Shown here one piece after another: positions 44,993 to 54,959 of a stretch of 64,000 nucleotides of DNA. Source of the DNA: DATFVA01 sp963743325. Lineage in GTDB: Bacteria > Bacteroidota > Ignavibacteria > Ignavibacteriales > Ignavibacteriaceae. The position numbers and the translations under genes are program-made. The stretch is from positions 54,215-118,214 of the forward strand of contig CAVUOZ010000001.1 of assembly GCA_963743325.1 (NCBI GenBank). The letters run 5' to 3'. The notes beneath the pieces were generated by a model that worked only from the letters and a program-made list of their open reading frames with translations, ran no database searches and was not told where the DNA came from. Each line of letters opens with the position of its first letter. Position 1 is the stretch's first letter.

Positions 44993-46345
44993 TCAGTATA
45001 TTTTATTTAATCTTGCATTTTTGAAATAGTGAAGAAGAATTTCATCAAATGAATGACCCTTTTCAGCCATTACAGCAGCACCTATCTGGCAAAGCCCCAC
45101 ACCGTGTCCCCACCCGGCTCCATATAGCACGAACTTAACAGGTATATTATGATCAACATTCTGCTTCTCAATGACAATTGCAGAACTATAAAGATGACTA
45201 TCTGAAAGAAGTCTTCGTATCTCAAGCTCCTTACCGAGAATTAACTCTTTTTTGGAACCTATTATTTTTAATTTAATTAACCTAGAAGAATCCCCTCTTT
45301 CGACCGGAATTAAATCGATGATCTCTCCAAAATCGATTCCGCTGTTTTTTACTATAAGCTCAGATAGTTCATTCTGACTGTATACAACTTTCCAGCGGAA
45401 AAAATCTTTTGTCTCCTGATCATAATCAATAAGAACCTGTGAAAGAATTTTATCATCATTTGTATTGCAATAAGCCGGAGGATTACCCTTTATCCATTTC
45501 TGAGCATTCTTTTCAACTGCGAAGTCACGATTATAATTTTCAGGTTCAAATTTATAATCTATTATCGAAGTCAAATATTCGTGTACCTGCGGTTCCCAGA
45601 CATTATGAAAAGCTTCGGTTATACCTCCGCAGCATTTTGAAAAACGTGCATCACAGATTTTATTATTGTATTGAAGTACCAATCCGAATGTTTCTGCTGT
45701 TGCCTGTCGTGCTGCCTGGGTGGAAATTTTTGTAATTCCCTGGTACCGCTGGCAATGATCATCGGCACAGACATCAAATAATTCATGCTCCTCCCGGTCA
45801 TACCATTTTATAAATTCATCTTCCGTACGCGTTTCAGATGAATAAACTTCTTTCTTCATCTTAATAGATTTTGATTTTTCTATCTGTGCAAGCAGCCAGC
45901 TCCTGGATACAACCGCGAGCGATTTAAGCATTTGCAGTGAGGATTTTGCACTCATCTCTGAGGAGATTACACTCGTCAGATATTTTTCAACGGGAATTAA
46001 ATTAATAACAACTATCTTATCCTTATTTTTCAGAAGCTTTAAAGTACCCTGGAATCTTTGCTTTTCCTTTCTTTGCCAGTGAAACCTTACTCCAATGGTT
46101 ACATCTTTTATCAAAAAAGATTCCAGATCGATATCATCAGGTTCAAAGATAATTTCTTTATCAGTCTCAAGGGAATCATCGTCCCTTTTACATCTGATTT
46201 TATCATTAACTATTTCAGCAGAAAATCTGCCGCTGAAGAATTTCTTTATGCCTTTGACCTTAAAATCCCCGTAAAGATCAAAATTGATCTGTTTGTCGGC
46301 TACGATGCCAATACTTATTGTCGGTTCTTTTCGGAATGACTGCAT
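44993..46345 (-). CDS. SpoIID/LytB domain protein
   Basis: A 450-residue protein with a SpoIID domain: LIPVEKYLTSVISSEMSAKS, then a cysteine-rich segment (ARFSKCCGGITEAFHNVWEP) and the C-terminal YGAGWGHGVGLCQIGAAVMA. SpoIID cuts denuded peptidoglycan glycan strands; the two Glu and the GHGVGLCQ motif are typical of the fold. No signal peptide or membrane segment is visible at the N-terminus (MQSFRKEPTISIGIVADK), unusual for an enzyme acting on the wall. First gene of the GT4 unit. Confidence 0.88.
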   Translation of the reverse strand: MQSFRKEPTISIGIVADKQINFDLYGDFKVKGIKKFFSGRFSAEIVNDKIRCKRDDDSLETDKEIIFEPDDIDLESFLIKDVTIGVRFHWQRKEKQRFQGTLKLLKNKDKIVVINLIPVEKYLTSVISSEMSAKSSLQMLKSLAVVSRSWLLAQIEKSKSIKMKKEVYSSETRTEDEFIKWYDREEHELFDVCADDHCQRYQGITKISTQAARQATAETFGLVLQYNNKICDARFSKCCGGITEAFHNVWEPQVHEYLTSIIDYKFEPENYNRDFAVEKNAQKWIKGNPPAYCNTNDDKILSQVLIDYDQETKDFFRWKVVYSQNELSELIVKNSGIDFGEIIDLIPVERGDSSRLIKLKIIGSKKELILGKELEIRRLLSDSHLYSSAIVIEKQNVDHNIPVKFVLYGAGWGHGVGLCQIGAAVMAEKGHSFDEILLHYFKNARLNKIY

Positions 46346-46555
46346 AAATAGGATTTTCCTGTTTAACTTTCTTAAAACCTGCCTAAAATATACGAATTAA
46401 GTAAAAATGTTTATAACTCATAATTTATCGGCCGTTTTCCTCAACTTTTTGCATGAGATCATAGTACTAAGCCTTGAGGTTTATTGGTAAATGACTCATA
46501 AACTTTTTAATTTGTCAGGTGGATTTTGACAACTCATAAAAATATTTCCCCCGTA

Positions 46556-47482
46556 ATGAACAAAAGAATGCAAAGTAAAATGGTGAATTTAATAGGTTTT
46601 CCGATGGATCTTGGTGCAGACCGAAGAGGAGTGGATATGGGACCTTCCGCCCTCCGTATAGCAAATCTAAAGGGAAAGCTGGAGAAGTTGGGGTATAAAG
46701 TTATTGACAGCGGGGATATTTTTATTCAAAATGTTGAAAGACAGAAAATCATTAACCCAAAGCTGAAATATGCAAATGAGATCCTAAGGACATCCAGAAT
46801 TCTTGCCGGGAAAATCGAAAAAGTTCTTGAAAAAGACCAATTCCCTCTCTGCCTAGGGGGTGATCATTCAATGGCAATCGGAACTATTGCCGGGATATCC
46901 TCCTTCTGCAAAAAGAACAAATTAAAACTGGGTGTTATCTGGATAGATGCACACGCTGATATGAATACAGATGTCACTTCTCCCTCAGGTAATATTCACG
47001 GAATGCCGATGGCTGCTGCAGTCGGCTTAGGTAATGAACGACTGGTCGACTTCTATGGATTTTCTCCCAAAGTCAAAGCGGACGATTGTGCATTGATAGG
47101 TGTCAGAAGTATCGACCCACAGGAAAGAGTCAATATCAAGAAAGTGGGTCTACCTGTATTTACAATGTCCGATGTTGATAAACTGGGAATACATAGAATT
47201 ATCAGCCGCATTCTAAAACAATTCAGAGAGAAAGTTGACCACATACATGTCAGCTTTGATCTGGATAGTGTCGATCCGGATATAGCACCTGGAGTCGGGA
47301 CACCTGTTTCAGGCGGATTAAGCTACCGTGAAGCACATCTGCTTATGGAATCAATCGCTGAGTGCGGATGTATGTCTTCTCTCGAAATATCAGAAGTTAA
47401 TCCTATACTTGACAGAAAGAACAGAAGTGCGGAATTTGCCGTAGACCTAATTGCATCAAGTATGGGACAGCGGATACTATGA
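46556..47482 (+). CDS. rocF: Arginase family protein
   Basis: A manganese ureohydrolase that splits arginine into ornithine and urea. Core motifs: GFPMDLGADRRGVDMGPSAL, the Mn-binding GGDHSMAIGT, WIDAHADMNTD and SFDLDSVDPDIAPGVGTPV. The start is uncertain: a TTG at 46526 and ATGs at 46556, 46568 and 46580 are all in frame; 46556 is given here, and 46580 would place family homology right at the N-terminus. It overlaps the next gene by 4 bases (ATGA). Confidence 0.93.
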   Translation: MNKRMQSKMVNLIGFPMDLGADRRGVDMGPSALRIANLKGKLEKLGYKVIDSGDIFIQNVERQKIINPKLKYANEILRTSRILAGKIEKVLEKDQFPLCLGGDHSMAIGTIAGISSFCKKNKLKLGVIWIDAHADMNTDVTSPSGNIHGMPMAAAVGLGNERLVDFYGFSPKVKADDCALIGVRSIDPQERVNIKKVGLPVFTMSDVDKLGIHRIISRILKQFREKVDHIHVSFDLDSVDPDIAPGVGTPVSGGLSYREAHLLMESIAECGCMSSLEISEVNPILDRKNRSAEFAVDLIASSMGQRIL

Positions 47483-48090
47483 TATATAATAAATTGCAAA
47501 TGCCCTATACTCTGAAGAATAAAGCACCGACACCAAAGGCTGTTGTAAGAAATATAGTTTGTGAGCGGGCGGGTGAGTTAACGGGAATAGAGGTGAAAAA
47601 TAAGTCTTCTGCAATAATTGAAAGATTAACAAATTCTGACGTGTTTAACTATGCTGATAAAATATTTGCTTATTTTTCGGTTTCAGAGAAAATTGTTGAC
47701 ACCGAATCTTTAATCAATATTGCCCAGAACCAAGGAAAATCTGTTTTTCTACCAAAACGCACAGACGCAATGCCGAAGAGATTTCAGTTCACCGGATATA
47801 ATGAATTAATAAGAAATGATCTTGATTTCCTCGAACCACGGATGGGAATTGAAGAAGATCTGATTGATATTGATCTGATAATCGTTCCCTGTGTGGCTGT
47901 ATCACTATTGGGTGAAGGAATCGGGTTCGAAAGAATGAATTATAATTTATTACTCCGGAATTCATTTGCTCCTAAAGTTGTTCTGGCTTTTGAATTTCAG
48001 GTATTTAACAGGATAGAATATGAAAGACCGGATATACGCATTGACAGGATTATAACGGAACGACGCATCATAAATACAAGGGAAATTTAA
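47479..48090 (+). CDS. Divergent 5-formyltetrahydrofolate cyclo-ligase-like protein
   Basis: A 203-residue protein related to 5-FCL, which makes 5,10-methenyl-THF. It keeps VFLPKRTD and the overall fold pattern (LIIVPCVAVSLLGEGIGFER). The nucleotide/substrate signature, usually G-R-LG-G-GYYDR, here reads LLGEGIGFERMNYN, with the Tyr-Tyr-Asp missing. Activity is therefore doubtful. Start overlaps the arginase stop. Confidence 0.7.
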   Translation: MIYNKLQMPYTLKNKAPTPKAVVRNIVCERAGELTGIEVKNKSSAIIERLTNSDVFNYADKIFAYFSVSEKIVDTESLINIAQNQGKSVFLPKRTDAMPKRFQFTGYNELIRNDLDFLEPRMGIEEDLIDIDLIIVPCVAVSLLGEGIGFERMNYNLLLRNSFAPKVVLAFEFQVFNRIEYERPDIRIDRIITERRIINTREI

Positions 48091-48113
48091 TTATCAACTT
48101 TTCAGTAAATCAA

Positions 48114-48614
48114 GTGAAACATTCTCAAATAACTATTCTTACATTTCTTCTTTTATTTATGGGAGCTTCAATTCTACTGAATATAACAGGAATAACTGGA
48201 ATTGATTCCGAAGAACTTATTGGGTATGGTTTGATTTTTTATGGAGTGGCAACCGTTTATACTTCTTTTGGAGAAAAAAATAAATTTCTAATTTTTTTTG
48301 GATCGGCGATTTTCCTATCTGGAATTCTGATTTCTCTGCCCGCCCATTTCGATTTTATCAGACCTATGAATATTTTCATCCCTTCTTCTGTTTTAATAGC
48401 CGGCATAAGCCTTTTTATAGTTTTTTTTGATGATACAAATAATAAAACCATTCTTTTTGCTTCGATAATTCTTACAATAGCCGGAATTATTTTTATTTTC
48501 ACAGCAAGACAGATACAGGCTGTAATATTTGGTGAATCAATATTAAAGATAATTGAAGTTTACTGGCCGGTACTTCTCGTGATTTCCGGAATAACTATAC
48601 TTTTGAAAAGATAG
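48114..48614 (+). CDS. Small polytopic membrane protein
   Basis: A 166-residue protein with about five hydrophobic segments, starting at GTG 48114. It resembles generic LiaI/LiaF-like or DUF-type membrane proteins (repeated GI.ILL and a final YWPVLLVISGITILLKR). No function can be named. Confidence 0.6.
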   Translation: MKHSQITILTFLLLFMGASILLNITGITGIDSEELIGYGLIFYGVATVYTSFGEKNKFLIFFGSAIFLSGILISLPAHFDFIRPMNIFIPSSVLIAGISLFIVFFDDTNNKTILFASIILTIAGIIFIFTARQIQAVIFGESILKIIEVYWPVLLVISGITILLKR

Positions 48615-48627
48615 ATATGATCATAAA

Positions 48628-49911
48628 TTACTGAAGGGATCCCGTTAAAAATACTTTATTACCCGGATCCGCAGCCCCTGCTGAAGATTCTTCGGTTACC
48701 ATGAATTCGGTTATATTGTTTTCCTCCGACTGTGGAATTTTAAATGGGAAATATTGTACCCTTCCTGAAGGATTAAATACACCCAGAGAAAAATATTTCC
48801 CGCTTGGCAGCTGCATCCATAACTGGTACGAACTGTTCTTACCTAATGCAGGCATATCTGAGAGTTGTAAAAAACCCTTATTTTGTGATCCGCTAATTAT
48901 CAATTTCCCTTTACCGACCGGGTTGATGCCCGTTCCCTGAAGATTAATCACTTTTACATCAGAAGATTCAAGAATACTCTGAATTTCCTGTGTGCTGCTG
49001 AACTTTACAGATAAATCATTAACCTGCTGTTTTAAAGAATCGTTGGTAAATTTCAATTCATTAATCTCTGAGGAGAAATTGAGATACAAAACAATAAGTG
49101 CTAAGAGAACAATAATGAATAGAGAGATCATTAACCAGGGCTTTATTCCCTGGTTTTTATTTGAGGTTTCCTCTGTCATATATTTTTTCTTGTATGCTCT
49201 TTCAAAGCTTTTACCACGCTCTTTAGTGGAAGTAATTTTATAGGGAGTATCTTTCGATGAAGTTTTATAAGATGGTTTCTCTTTGGTGATTACTCTATCA
49301 TAAGTTTTAATCTTTTCTCTGGTAGGAATTTTGACTTCAGGCTTAACTTCCTCTTTTTCTTCAGGAACATTTTCAAAGTTTCCTTCAAGTACTTTTTCTC
49401 GTGTCGATTTAAAAGATTCAAATGTATTACGTACCGGTACCACCGGTTCAAAATCCCCTGACTTAATCTCATTGTGGATTTCTTCTTTTAGAACCTCTTT
49501 TTCTGTTTCAATTGAAGACTTTTTCTCAGCGCCTCCAGTTTCCTGGGGGGCTTTTTCAACATCTTCAGATGGTGATAATTGGTCTCCCGGTGTTGAAGAA
49601 ACTTTTCTGTTTTCCCTGGAATTGCGATAAAAAATTTCTGCCGGCAGTACGGTTCCTGTATTTATTTTAGCCCGTATTTCATCTTTTATCCGGTATAGCT
49701 TGCGGGCGACCTTGTCTTTTAATTCGGGATCGGGCTTTTCAGCCTGAAGGATAATCGGCAGCATAGCAGCAATATTCTGTAGTTCCCCCATATTCGGGGG
49801 TAACTCACCTCCCGAATTTATATATTCATTAAGTTTCGTCTGATCAACCAGGTCAAGGCAGCCAAGTACTCCTGCATAAATCAGATCTGATGCTTCCTGC
49901 CTTGTTATCAT
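48628..49911 (-). CDS. Anti-sigma factor, RskA-like C-terminus
   Basis: A 427-residue protein. The N-terminal region (ASDLIYAGVLGCLDLVDQTK) matches RskA-type anti-sigma domains but without a clear zinc motif. A long Lys/Glu/Pro-rich linker (about 100-245) is followed by one membrane helix (PWLMISLFIIVLLALIVLYL), a coiled coil (FTNDSLKQQVNDLSVKF) and the RskA extracellular domain (SSYQLWMQLPSGKYFSLGVF, GAADPGNKVFLTGSL). It overlaps the sigma gene by 4 bases and likely holds that sigma factor until cleaved; rseP in this window could act in that pathway (speculative). Confidence 0.82.
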   Translation of the reverse strand: MITRQEASDLIYAGVLGCLDLVDQTKLNEYINSGGELPPNMGELQNIAAMLPIILQAEKPDPELKDKVARKLYRIKDEIRAKINTGTVLPAEIFYRNSRENRKVSSTPGDQLSPSEDVEKAPQETGGAEKKSSIETEKEVLKEEIHNEIKSGDFEPVVPVRNTFESFKSTREKVLEGNFENVPEEKEEVKPEVKIPTREKIKTYDRVITKEKPSYKTSSKDTPYKITSTKERGKSFERAYKKKYMTEETSNKNQGIKPWLMISLFIIVLLALIVLYLNFSSEINELKFTNDSLKQQVNDLSVKFSSTQEIQSILESSDVKVINLQGTGINPVGKGKLIISGSQNKGFLQLSDMPALGKNSSYQLWMQLPSGKYFSLGVFNPSGRVQYFPFKIPQSEENNITEFMVTEESSAGAADPGNKVFLTGSLQ

Positions 49912-50492
49912 ATAGTATACCCCTTCGAAAGATTTTCTTTTAGATTATTTAAGGCAATCCGTATTTTTGATTTTACTGTGGGGACGGGAATATTCAGCTT
50001 TGCGGCTATTTCACTTTCGGTTAAGCCCTCAAAATAAGCCAGATGAATCACATACTGCTGTGCATCCGTTAAGTCCTCCATCGCTTTTTGCATTTTTACG
50101 GTTCGGTTCAGTGCATCCTTTAATTCAAGAGATTTACCATTTGATTTTATGACAGGTATGATAAATTTATCTTCATATTCATCAGAATAAGGCTGAGGCT
50201 CAACTCCGCTCCTCTTCATTCTGATAGTATCAACTGCTTTATTCCTCGCCAACGTAATGAGCCAGGTATAAACATTTCCATTTTCGAAATTAAAATGGTT
50301 TACTTTTCTCCAGATAATTACAAATACATCTGAAAGAATTTCTTCTGCAAATTTCTGGTCAGACACTATGGTTTTGATTAATGTGTAAAGAATTGTTGAA
50401 TAACGATTATAAAGTGCCTCCAGTGCTTTGGAATCATAGGAAGCGACTTTTTTCATTATTTCAAGATCGCTTGTTGCTGTAGTAGTTGTCAA
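49908..50492 (-). CDS. ECF sigma factor
   Basis: A 194-residue RNA polymerase sigma factor with region 2 (SYDSKALEALYNRYSTILYT, AEEILSDVFVIIWRKV, YTWLITLARNKAVDTIR) and region 4 (TDAQQYVIHLAYFEGLTESE, IAAKLNIPVPTVKSKIRIAL). It is followed, with 4 bases overlap, by its RskA-like anti-sigma factor. Confidence 0.93.
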   Translation of the reverse strand: MTTTTATSDLEIMKKVASYDSKALEALYNRYSTILYTLIKTIVSDQKFAEEILSDVFVIIWRKVNHFNFENGNVYTWLITLARNKAVDTIRMKRSGVEPQPYSDEYEDKFIIPVIKSNGKSLELKDALNRTVKMQKAMEDLTDAQQYVIHLAYFEGLTESEIAAKLNIPVPTVKSKIRIALNNLKENLSKGYTI

Positions 50493-50704
50493 ATTTGCCC
50501 ACTATCCTTTGTTCTTAATCTAATACAAAACTATTATTAAAGGCACTAAAAAGCAACGAGATAAGTAATTACTAATCCCGGTAATATCACTGGTAATACC
50601 TGCCCGGGATATATCTGCATATTAATTTCCAATGGACACTGCATTCATTTAAGCTTATAATGATATTTATTATCTTTACAGTTCAGTAAAAAAATCAGGA
50701 TTAT

Positions 50705-53290
50705 ATGACTTCAGGCGAAATAAGACAGCAGTTTTTAGATTTTTTTAAGAATAAGGATCACCGGATAGTTTCTAGTGCTCCGGTTGTCCCTTTTGATGAT
50801 CCTACACTTTTGTTCACCAATGCGGGTATGAACCAGTTTAAAGATGTATTCCTGGGATTAGGAAAAAGGGATTACAGCCGGGCTGCGGACACTCAGAAAT
50901 GTATCCGTGTAAGCGGTAAACATAACGATCTGGAAGAAGTTGGCAATGATACTTACCATCATACCTTTTTTGAGATGCTCGGTAACTGGTCATTTGGCGA
51001 TTATTATAAGGCTGAAGCAATTAGCTGGGCATGGGAACTCCTTACAAGAGTTTGGAATCTCCCGAAAGAACGATTGTGGGCAACGATCTACCGGACAGAC
51101 GATGAGGCATTTGAATACTGGAAAACCCGGACGGATATAAATCCGGAACATATCCTGAAATTTGATGAAAAGGATAATTTCTGGGAAATGGGAGAAACCG
51201 GTCCTTGTGGTCCCTGTTCTGAAATTCACATCAATCTGGGCGATGATTATAATAATCCTGAACATGTAAATGCGGGCACATCTGAATGTATTGAAATCTG
51301 GAATCTTGTTTTTATTCAGTATGACCGGGATGAATCCGGTAAACTCCACGATCTCCCGTCAAAACATATAGACACAGGCATGGGCTTCGAGAGAGTATGT
51401 GCCGTTCTGCAGAAAAAAACATCAAATTATGATACCGATATCTTTATGCCGTTAATAAACAAGATTTCAGAAATGTCTGGAGTCAGTTACGGAACCAATG
51501 AAGATAAAATCCCGATGCGGGTCATCGCCGATCATATAAGAGCTTTGACATTCGCTATCGCAGATGGTGCAGTACCGGGTAATGAAGGAAGAGGGTATGT
51601 TTTACGAAGAATTCTCAGACGTGCCTCCCGCTATGGCAGAAAAATTAATCTGCATAAACCTTTTTTGTTTGAACTTGTGGATATTCTTGTAAAAAACATG
51701 GGAAACATCTTCCCGGAGTTAAAAGAAAAGAAAAACTACATTAAAAAAGTGATCAAAGCTGAAGAGGAAAGTTTCAACGTGACACTTGATAGGGGGATTG
51801 AGCTGTTTGAGAGTCTCATAAAAGAGCTTAAAAAAACTAAACTGAAAGTTATACCCGGAGAGGATGTTTTTAAACTTTATGATACATACGGTTTCCCGGT
51901 TGATCTTACCAATATAATGGCGAAAGAAAACGGATTTACGATTGATGATGATGGATTTAACAAATTGATGAAAATTCAGCAGCAAAGAGGAAGAGATGCT
52001 TTGAAAGAAAAGTTTACTTCGGTTAATCTATCAATAAATGATTTGAATTCATTCAAAATTGTGGAACATGCAAGGTCAGAATTTACAGGATATGATGAAC
52101 TTGAATCAAAAGGAAAAATAATCGGATACAAAAAAGAGAATGGAAATGAACTGGTTATACTGGATAAAACTCCTTTTTACGTTGAAGCCGGCGGCCAGAT
52201 TGATGATCATGGAAAATTAATCGTTCGGGGAAATTCTCTACCGGTTGTTGATGTTGCAAAAGTTGATAATAAAACAATTCACATCGTTGAAAGCGGGACG
52301 CAGGAAATTATCACTACGGGGATTGAAGTTGTTGCACACGTTGATGAAAGAAGAAGATGGGACATAATGCGAAATCATACTGCGACTCATTTTTTACATG
52401 CTGCTTTAAGAAAAATCCTTGGAACACATGTACACCAGGCAGGTTCATACGTAGGTCCTGACCGTCTCCGTTTTGATTTTACCCACTTCTCAAAATTATC
52501 AGAGGAAGAGGTGAAAGGGATTGAATCCCTGGTTAATGAACAATTAAGAAGGAATATTCCTCTGCAGCATCACAGGGATATTCCCTTCGATCAGGCTAAA
52601 AAGATGGGTGCATTAATGTTTTTTGGCGATAAGTACGGTGATAAGGTCAATGTTGTACAGTTCGGTGATTTCAGTATGGAATTTTGCGGCGGTACTCATG
52701 TAAGAAACTCCTCAGAGATTGGTCTGTTTAAAATCATAAGCGAATCATCTATAGCGAGCGGAGTGAGAAGAATAGAGGCTGTCACAGGGCTTGGGGTCGA
52801 GGAATACATCGCTTCTCAATTAAATAAAATGAGGGAATCGGAAGAAAGAATTGCTGTTTTACAGGATGAAAAGAAAAAGCTCGAGAAAGATTTTTCTGAA
52901 TTCAAATTAAAAGAAAAATTAGGACAGGTTGAAAACATTCTTAAGAATCCTGGTAAGCTGGATAATATAAGTATCTATAAGGGCGAAGTCGATGCGGGGA
53001 ATATGGATGAGTTAAAATCTTTCGGCGATGAACTCAGGAATAGAACTAAAGAATCTGTCGGTGTCCTCATTTCAAGAATAGAGGATAAAGTGGGAATCGT
53101 CTGTGTTGTAAATGATGAACTCCTGAAAACTACTAAACTGAGTGCAGGCAAAATAGTCGGCTCTCTTGCGAAAATACTCGGAGGAGGGGGTGGAGGGAGA
53201 CCGCATCTGGCGACAGCAGGAGGAAAAGATATTTCAAAAATCCCTGATGCTTTGAAGGAAGTGGAAAAAATCATTCAAAGTTTTTTGTAA
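50705..53290 (+). CDS. alaS: Alanyl-tRNA synthetase
   Basis: An 861-residue class II synthetase. N-terminal catalytic core (TSGEIRQQFLDFFKNKDHR, FTNAGMNQFKDVFLG, RAADTQKCIRVSGKHNDLE, CGPCSEIHI); editing domain with HTATHFLHAAL (about 557) and CGGTHV (about 660) zinc-binding motifs; C-terminal coiled coil and C-Ala domain with the GGGGGGRPHLATAGG segment. Full length. Confidence 0.97.
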   Translation: MTSGEIRQQFLDFFKNKDHRIVSSAPVVPFDDPTLLFTNAGMNQFKDVFLGLGKRDYSRAADTQKCIRVSGKHNDLEEVGNDTYHHTFFEMLGNWSFGDYYKAEAISWAWELLTRVWNLPKERLWATIYRTDDEAFEYWKTRTDINPEHILKFDEKDNFWEMGETGPCGPCSEIHINLGDDYNNPEHVNAGTSECIEIWNLVFIQYDRDESGKLHDLPSKHIDTGMGFERVCAVLQKKTSNYDTDIFMPLINKISEMSGVSYGTNEDKIPMRVIADHIRALTFAIADGAVPGNEGRGYVLRRILRRASRYGRKINLHKPFLFELVDILVKNMGNIFPELKEKKNYIKKVIKAEEESFNVTLDRGIELFESLIKELKKTKLKVIPGEDVFKLYDTYGFPVDLTNIMAKENGFTIDDDGFNKLMKIQQQRGRDALKEKFTSVNLSINDLNSFKIVEHARSEFTGYDELESKGKIIGYKKENGNELVILDKTPFYVEAGGQIDDHGKLIVRGNSLPVVDVAKVDNKTIHIVESGTQEIITTGIEVVAHVDERRRWDIMRNHTATHFLHAALRKILGTHVHQAGSYVGPDRLRFDFTHFSKLSEEEVKGIESLVNEQLRRNIPLQHHRDIPFDQAKKMGALMFFGDKYGDKVNVVQFGDFSMEFCGGTHVRNSSEIGLFKIISESSIASGVRRIEAVTGLGVEEYIASQLNKMRESEERIAVLQDEKKKLEKDFSEFKLKEKLGQVENILKNPGKLDNISIYKGEVDAGNMDELKSFGDELRNRTKESVGVLISRIEDKVGIVCVVNDELLKTTKLSAGKIVGSLAKILGGGGGGRPHLATAGGKDISKIPDALKEVEKIIQSFL

Positions 53291-53442
53291 GAATATTCAC
53301 CTAAGTCACTTAGTACACTAATAGACTCTTAGTTAATGCATTCAATAAAATGTTATATAAATGATCTTTATAACAAAAAAGATTACTAATAAATTTCCAT
53401 TGTGAAAACATGTGTTCTTAGTGTCTTATTGATTAAAAAAGT

Positions 53443-54792
53443 ATGTCAAAAACAAGAATTAAATATGTTTGTTCAAACTGCGGATATGAATCATTACGCT
53501 GGCTGGGCAAATGTCCTGAGTGCGAAGAATGGAATTCATTTAGTGAAGAAATATTAGAAAGCCGACCACGTAAAGCAGCCCCTGTCTCACACAAGATATC
53601 TGTTCCCAAAATAAATGAAATATCAGCCAGAGAGGATGAAAGAATTAAAACAGGGATTACAGAATTCGACAGGGTTCTTGGCGGCGGTTTAATGCCCGGT
53701 TCGGTTATTCTGCTTGGCGGCGATCCGGGGATTGGTAAATCAACTCTGGCAATGCAGGCAGCTTCAATGATTAACGACAGAGTTCTTTATGTGACAGGGG
53801 AAGAATCAGCCAAACAGATTAAGCTCAGAGCTGATCGTTTAAAATTAAAATCAGATGAATTTTATGTTCTCCCTGAAACCGACATGAACACTATAATTGC
53901 AGCAATAAATAATACAAAACCGGCAGTAGTAATAATCGATTCGATCCAGACAATGTACAGAAGTGAATTCGAAAATTCTCCCGGTACAGTTACTCAAATT
54001 CGGGAATCAACCTCCCTTTTAATGGATGAGGCTAAAAGGAAACATTTTTGCGTAATAGTTATTGGCCACGTTACAAAAGAAGGATTTATCGCCGGGCCTA
54101 AAGTTCTCGAGCATATTGTAGATGCAGTAATTCAGTTTGAGGGGGAATCCCATCATTCATTCCGGATTCTTCGTGCACAGAAAAATCGTTTCGGCAGTAC
54201 AAATGAAATAGGAATTTTTGAAATGCACGAAGAGGGACTAGTTGAAGTTAAGAACCCCAGCGAGCTTTTTTTAAGCGAAAGGGGGACTAAAATTTCCGGT
54301 TCTGTTGTAACCGCAAGTATTGAGGGAACACGCCCTCTTTTACTGGAAGTACAAGCTCTCGTAACACCGTCCAATTATGGGAATCCACAGAGAGTTGCTA
54401 CAGGATTCGATTACAGAAGACTGTCAATCCTGCTGGCCGTACTCGAAAAAAGAGGAGGTTACAGGTTAAGCGCTAACAATGTATTTCTGAACATGGCAGG
54501 GGGTGTAAAAATCGATGAACCCGCAGTTGATCTGGCAGTCTGCTGCAGCATCGCGTCAAGCCTTCTCGATAAACCCGTTGATAATTCAATTGTGGTGATC
54601 GGGGAAGTAGGTTTGGGCGGAGAAATAAGGAGTGTAGGAAATATTGAAAAAAGAATAGCAGAGGCAGAAAAACTTGGCTTTAAGAAAATCATATTGCCTG
54701 AAAACAACCTGAAATCAATAAAATCAAAAAATGCAGCTCTGATCATTCCTGTAAATTCAATTTCTGAAACAATTTCAAACATTTTTGAATAG
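53443..54792 (+). CDS. radA: DNA repair protein RadA (Sms)
   Basis: A 449-residue recombination helper: zinc finger CSNCGYESLRWLGKCPEC (10-27), Walker A GGDPGIGKSTLA (about 92-103), the RadA motif KNRFGSTNEIG (about 247-257) and a C-terminal Lon-protease-like domain (GGVKIDEPAVDLAVCCSIAS). It drives branch migration in recombinational repair. Full length, standing alone. Confidence 0.97.
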   Translation: MSKTRIKYVCSNCGYESLRWLGKCPECEEWNSFSEEILESRPRKAAPVSHKISVPKINEISAREDERIKTGITEFDRVLGGGLMPGSVILLGGDPGIGKSTLAMQAASMINDRVLYVTGEESAKQIKLRADRLKLKSDEFYVLPETDMNTIIAAINNTKPAVVIIDSIQTMYRSEFENSPGTVTQIRESTSLLMDEAKRKHFCVIVIGHVTKEGFIAGPKVLEHIVDAVIQFEGESHHSFRILRAQKNRFGSTNEIGIFEMHEEGLVEVKNPSELFLSERGTKISGSVVTASIEGTRPLLLEVQALVTPSNYGNPQRVATGFDYRRLSILLAVLEKRGGYRLSANNVFLNMAGGVKIDEPAVDLAVCCSIASSLLDKPVDNSIVVIGEVGLGGEIRSVGNIEKRIAEAEKLGFKKIILPENNLKSIKSKNAALIIPVNSISETISNIFE

Positions 54793-54959
54793 AAATCGGT
54801 TTTTTGATAAAAATCACATTTTATTTTTAACCAGAAATTATTAATCTGCCAAATTCCTAAAAAATAAAATTTTCTTTGTTTTTTTGTTTAATAATGGTAT
54901 TTTTCCCCACGGTTTAAACACCGTGGTTATTTTATTAATTATTTTTCAGAGGTAAGTTA

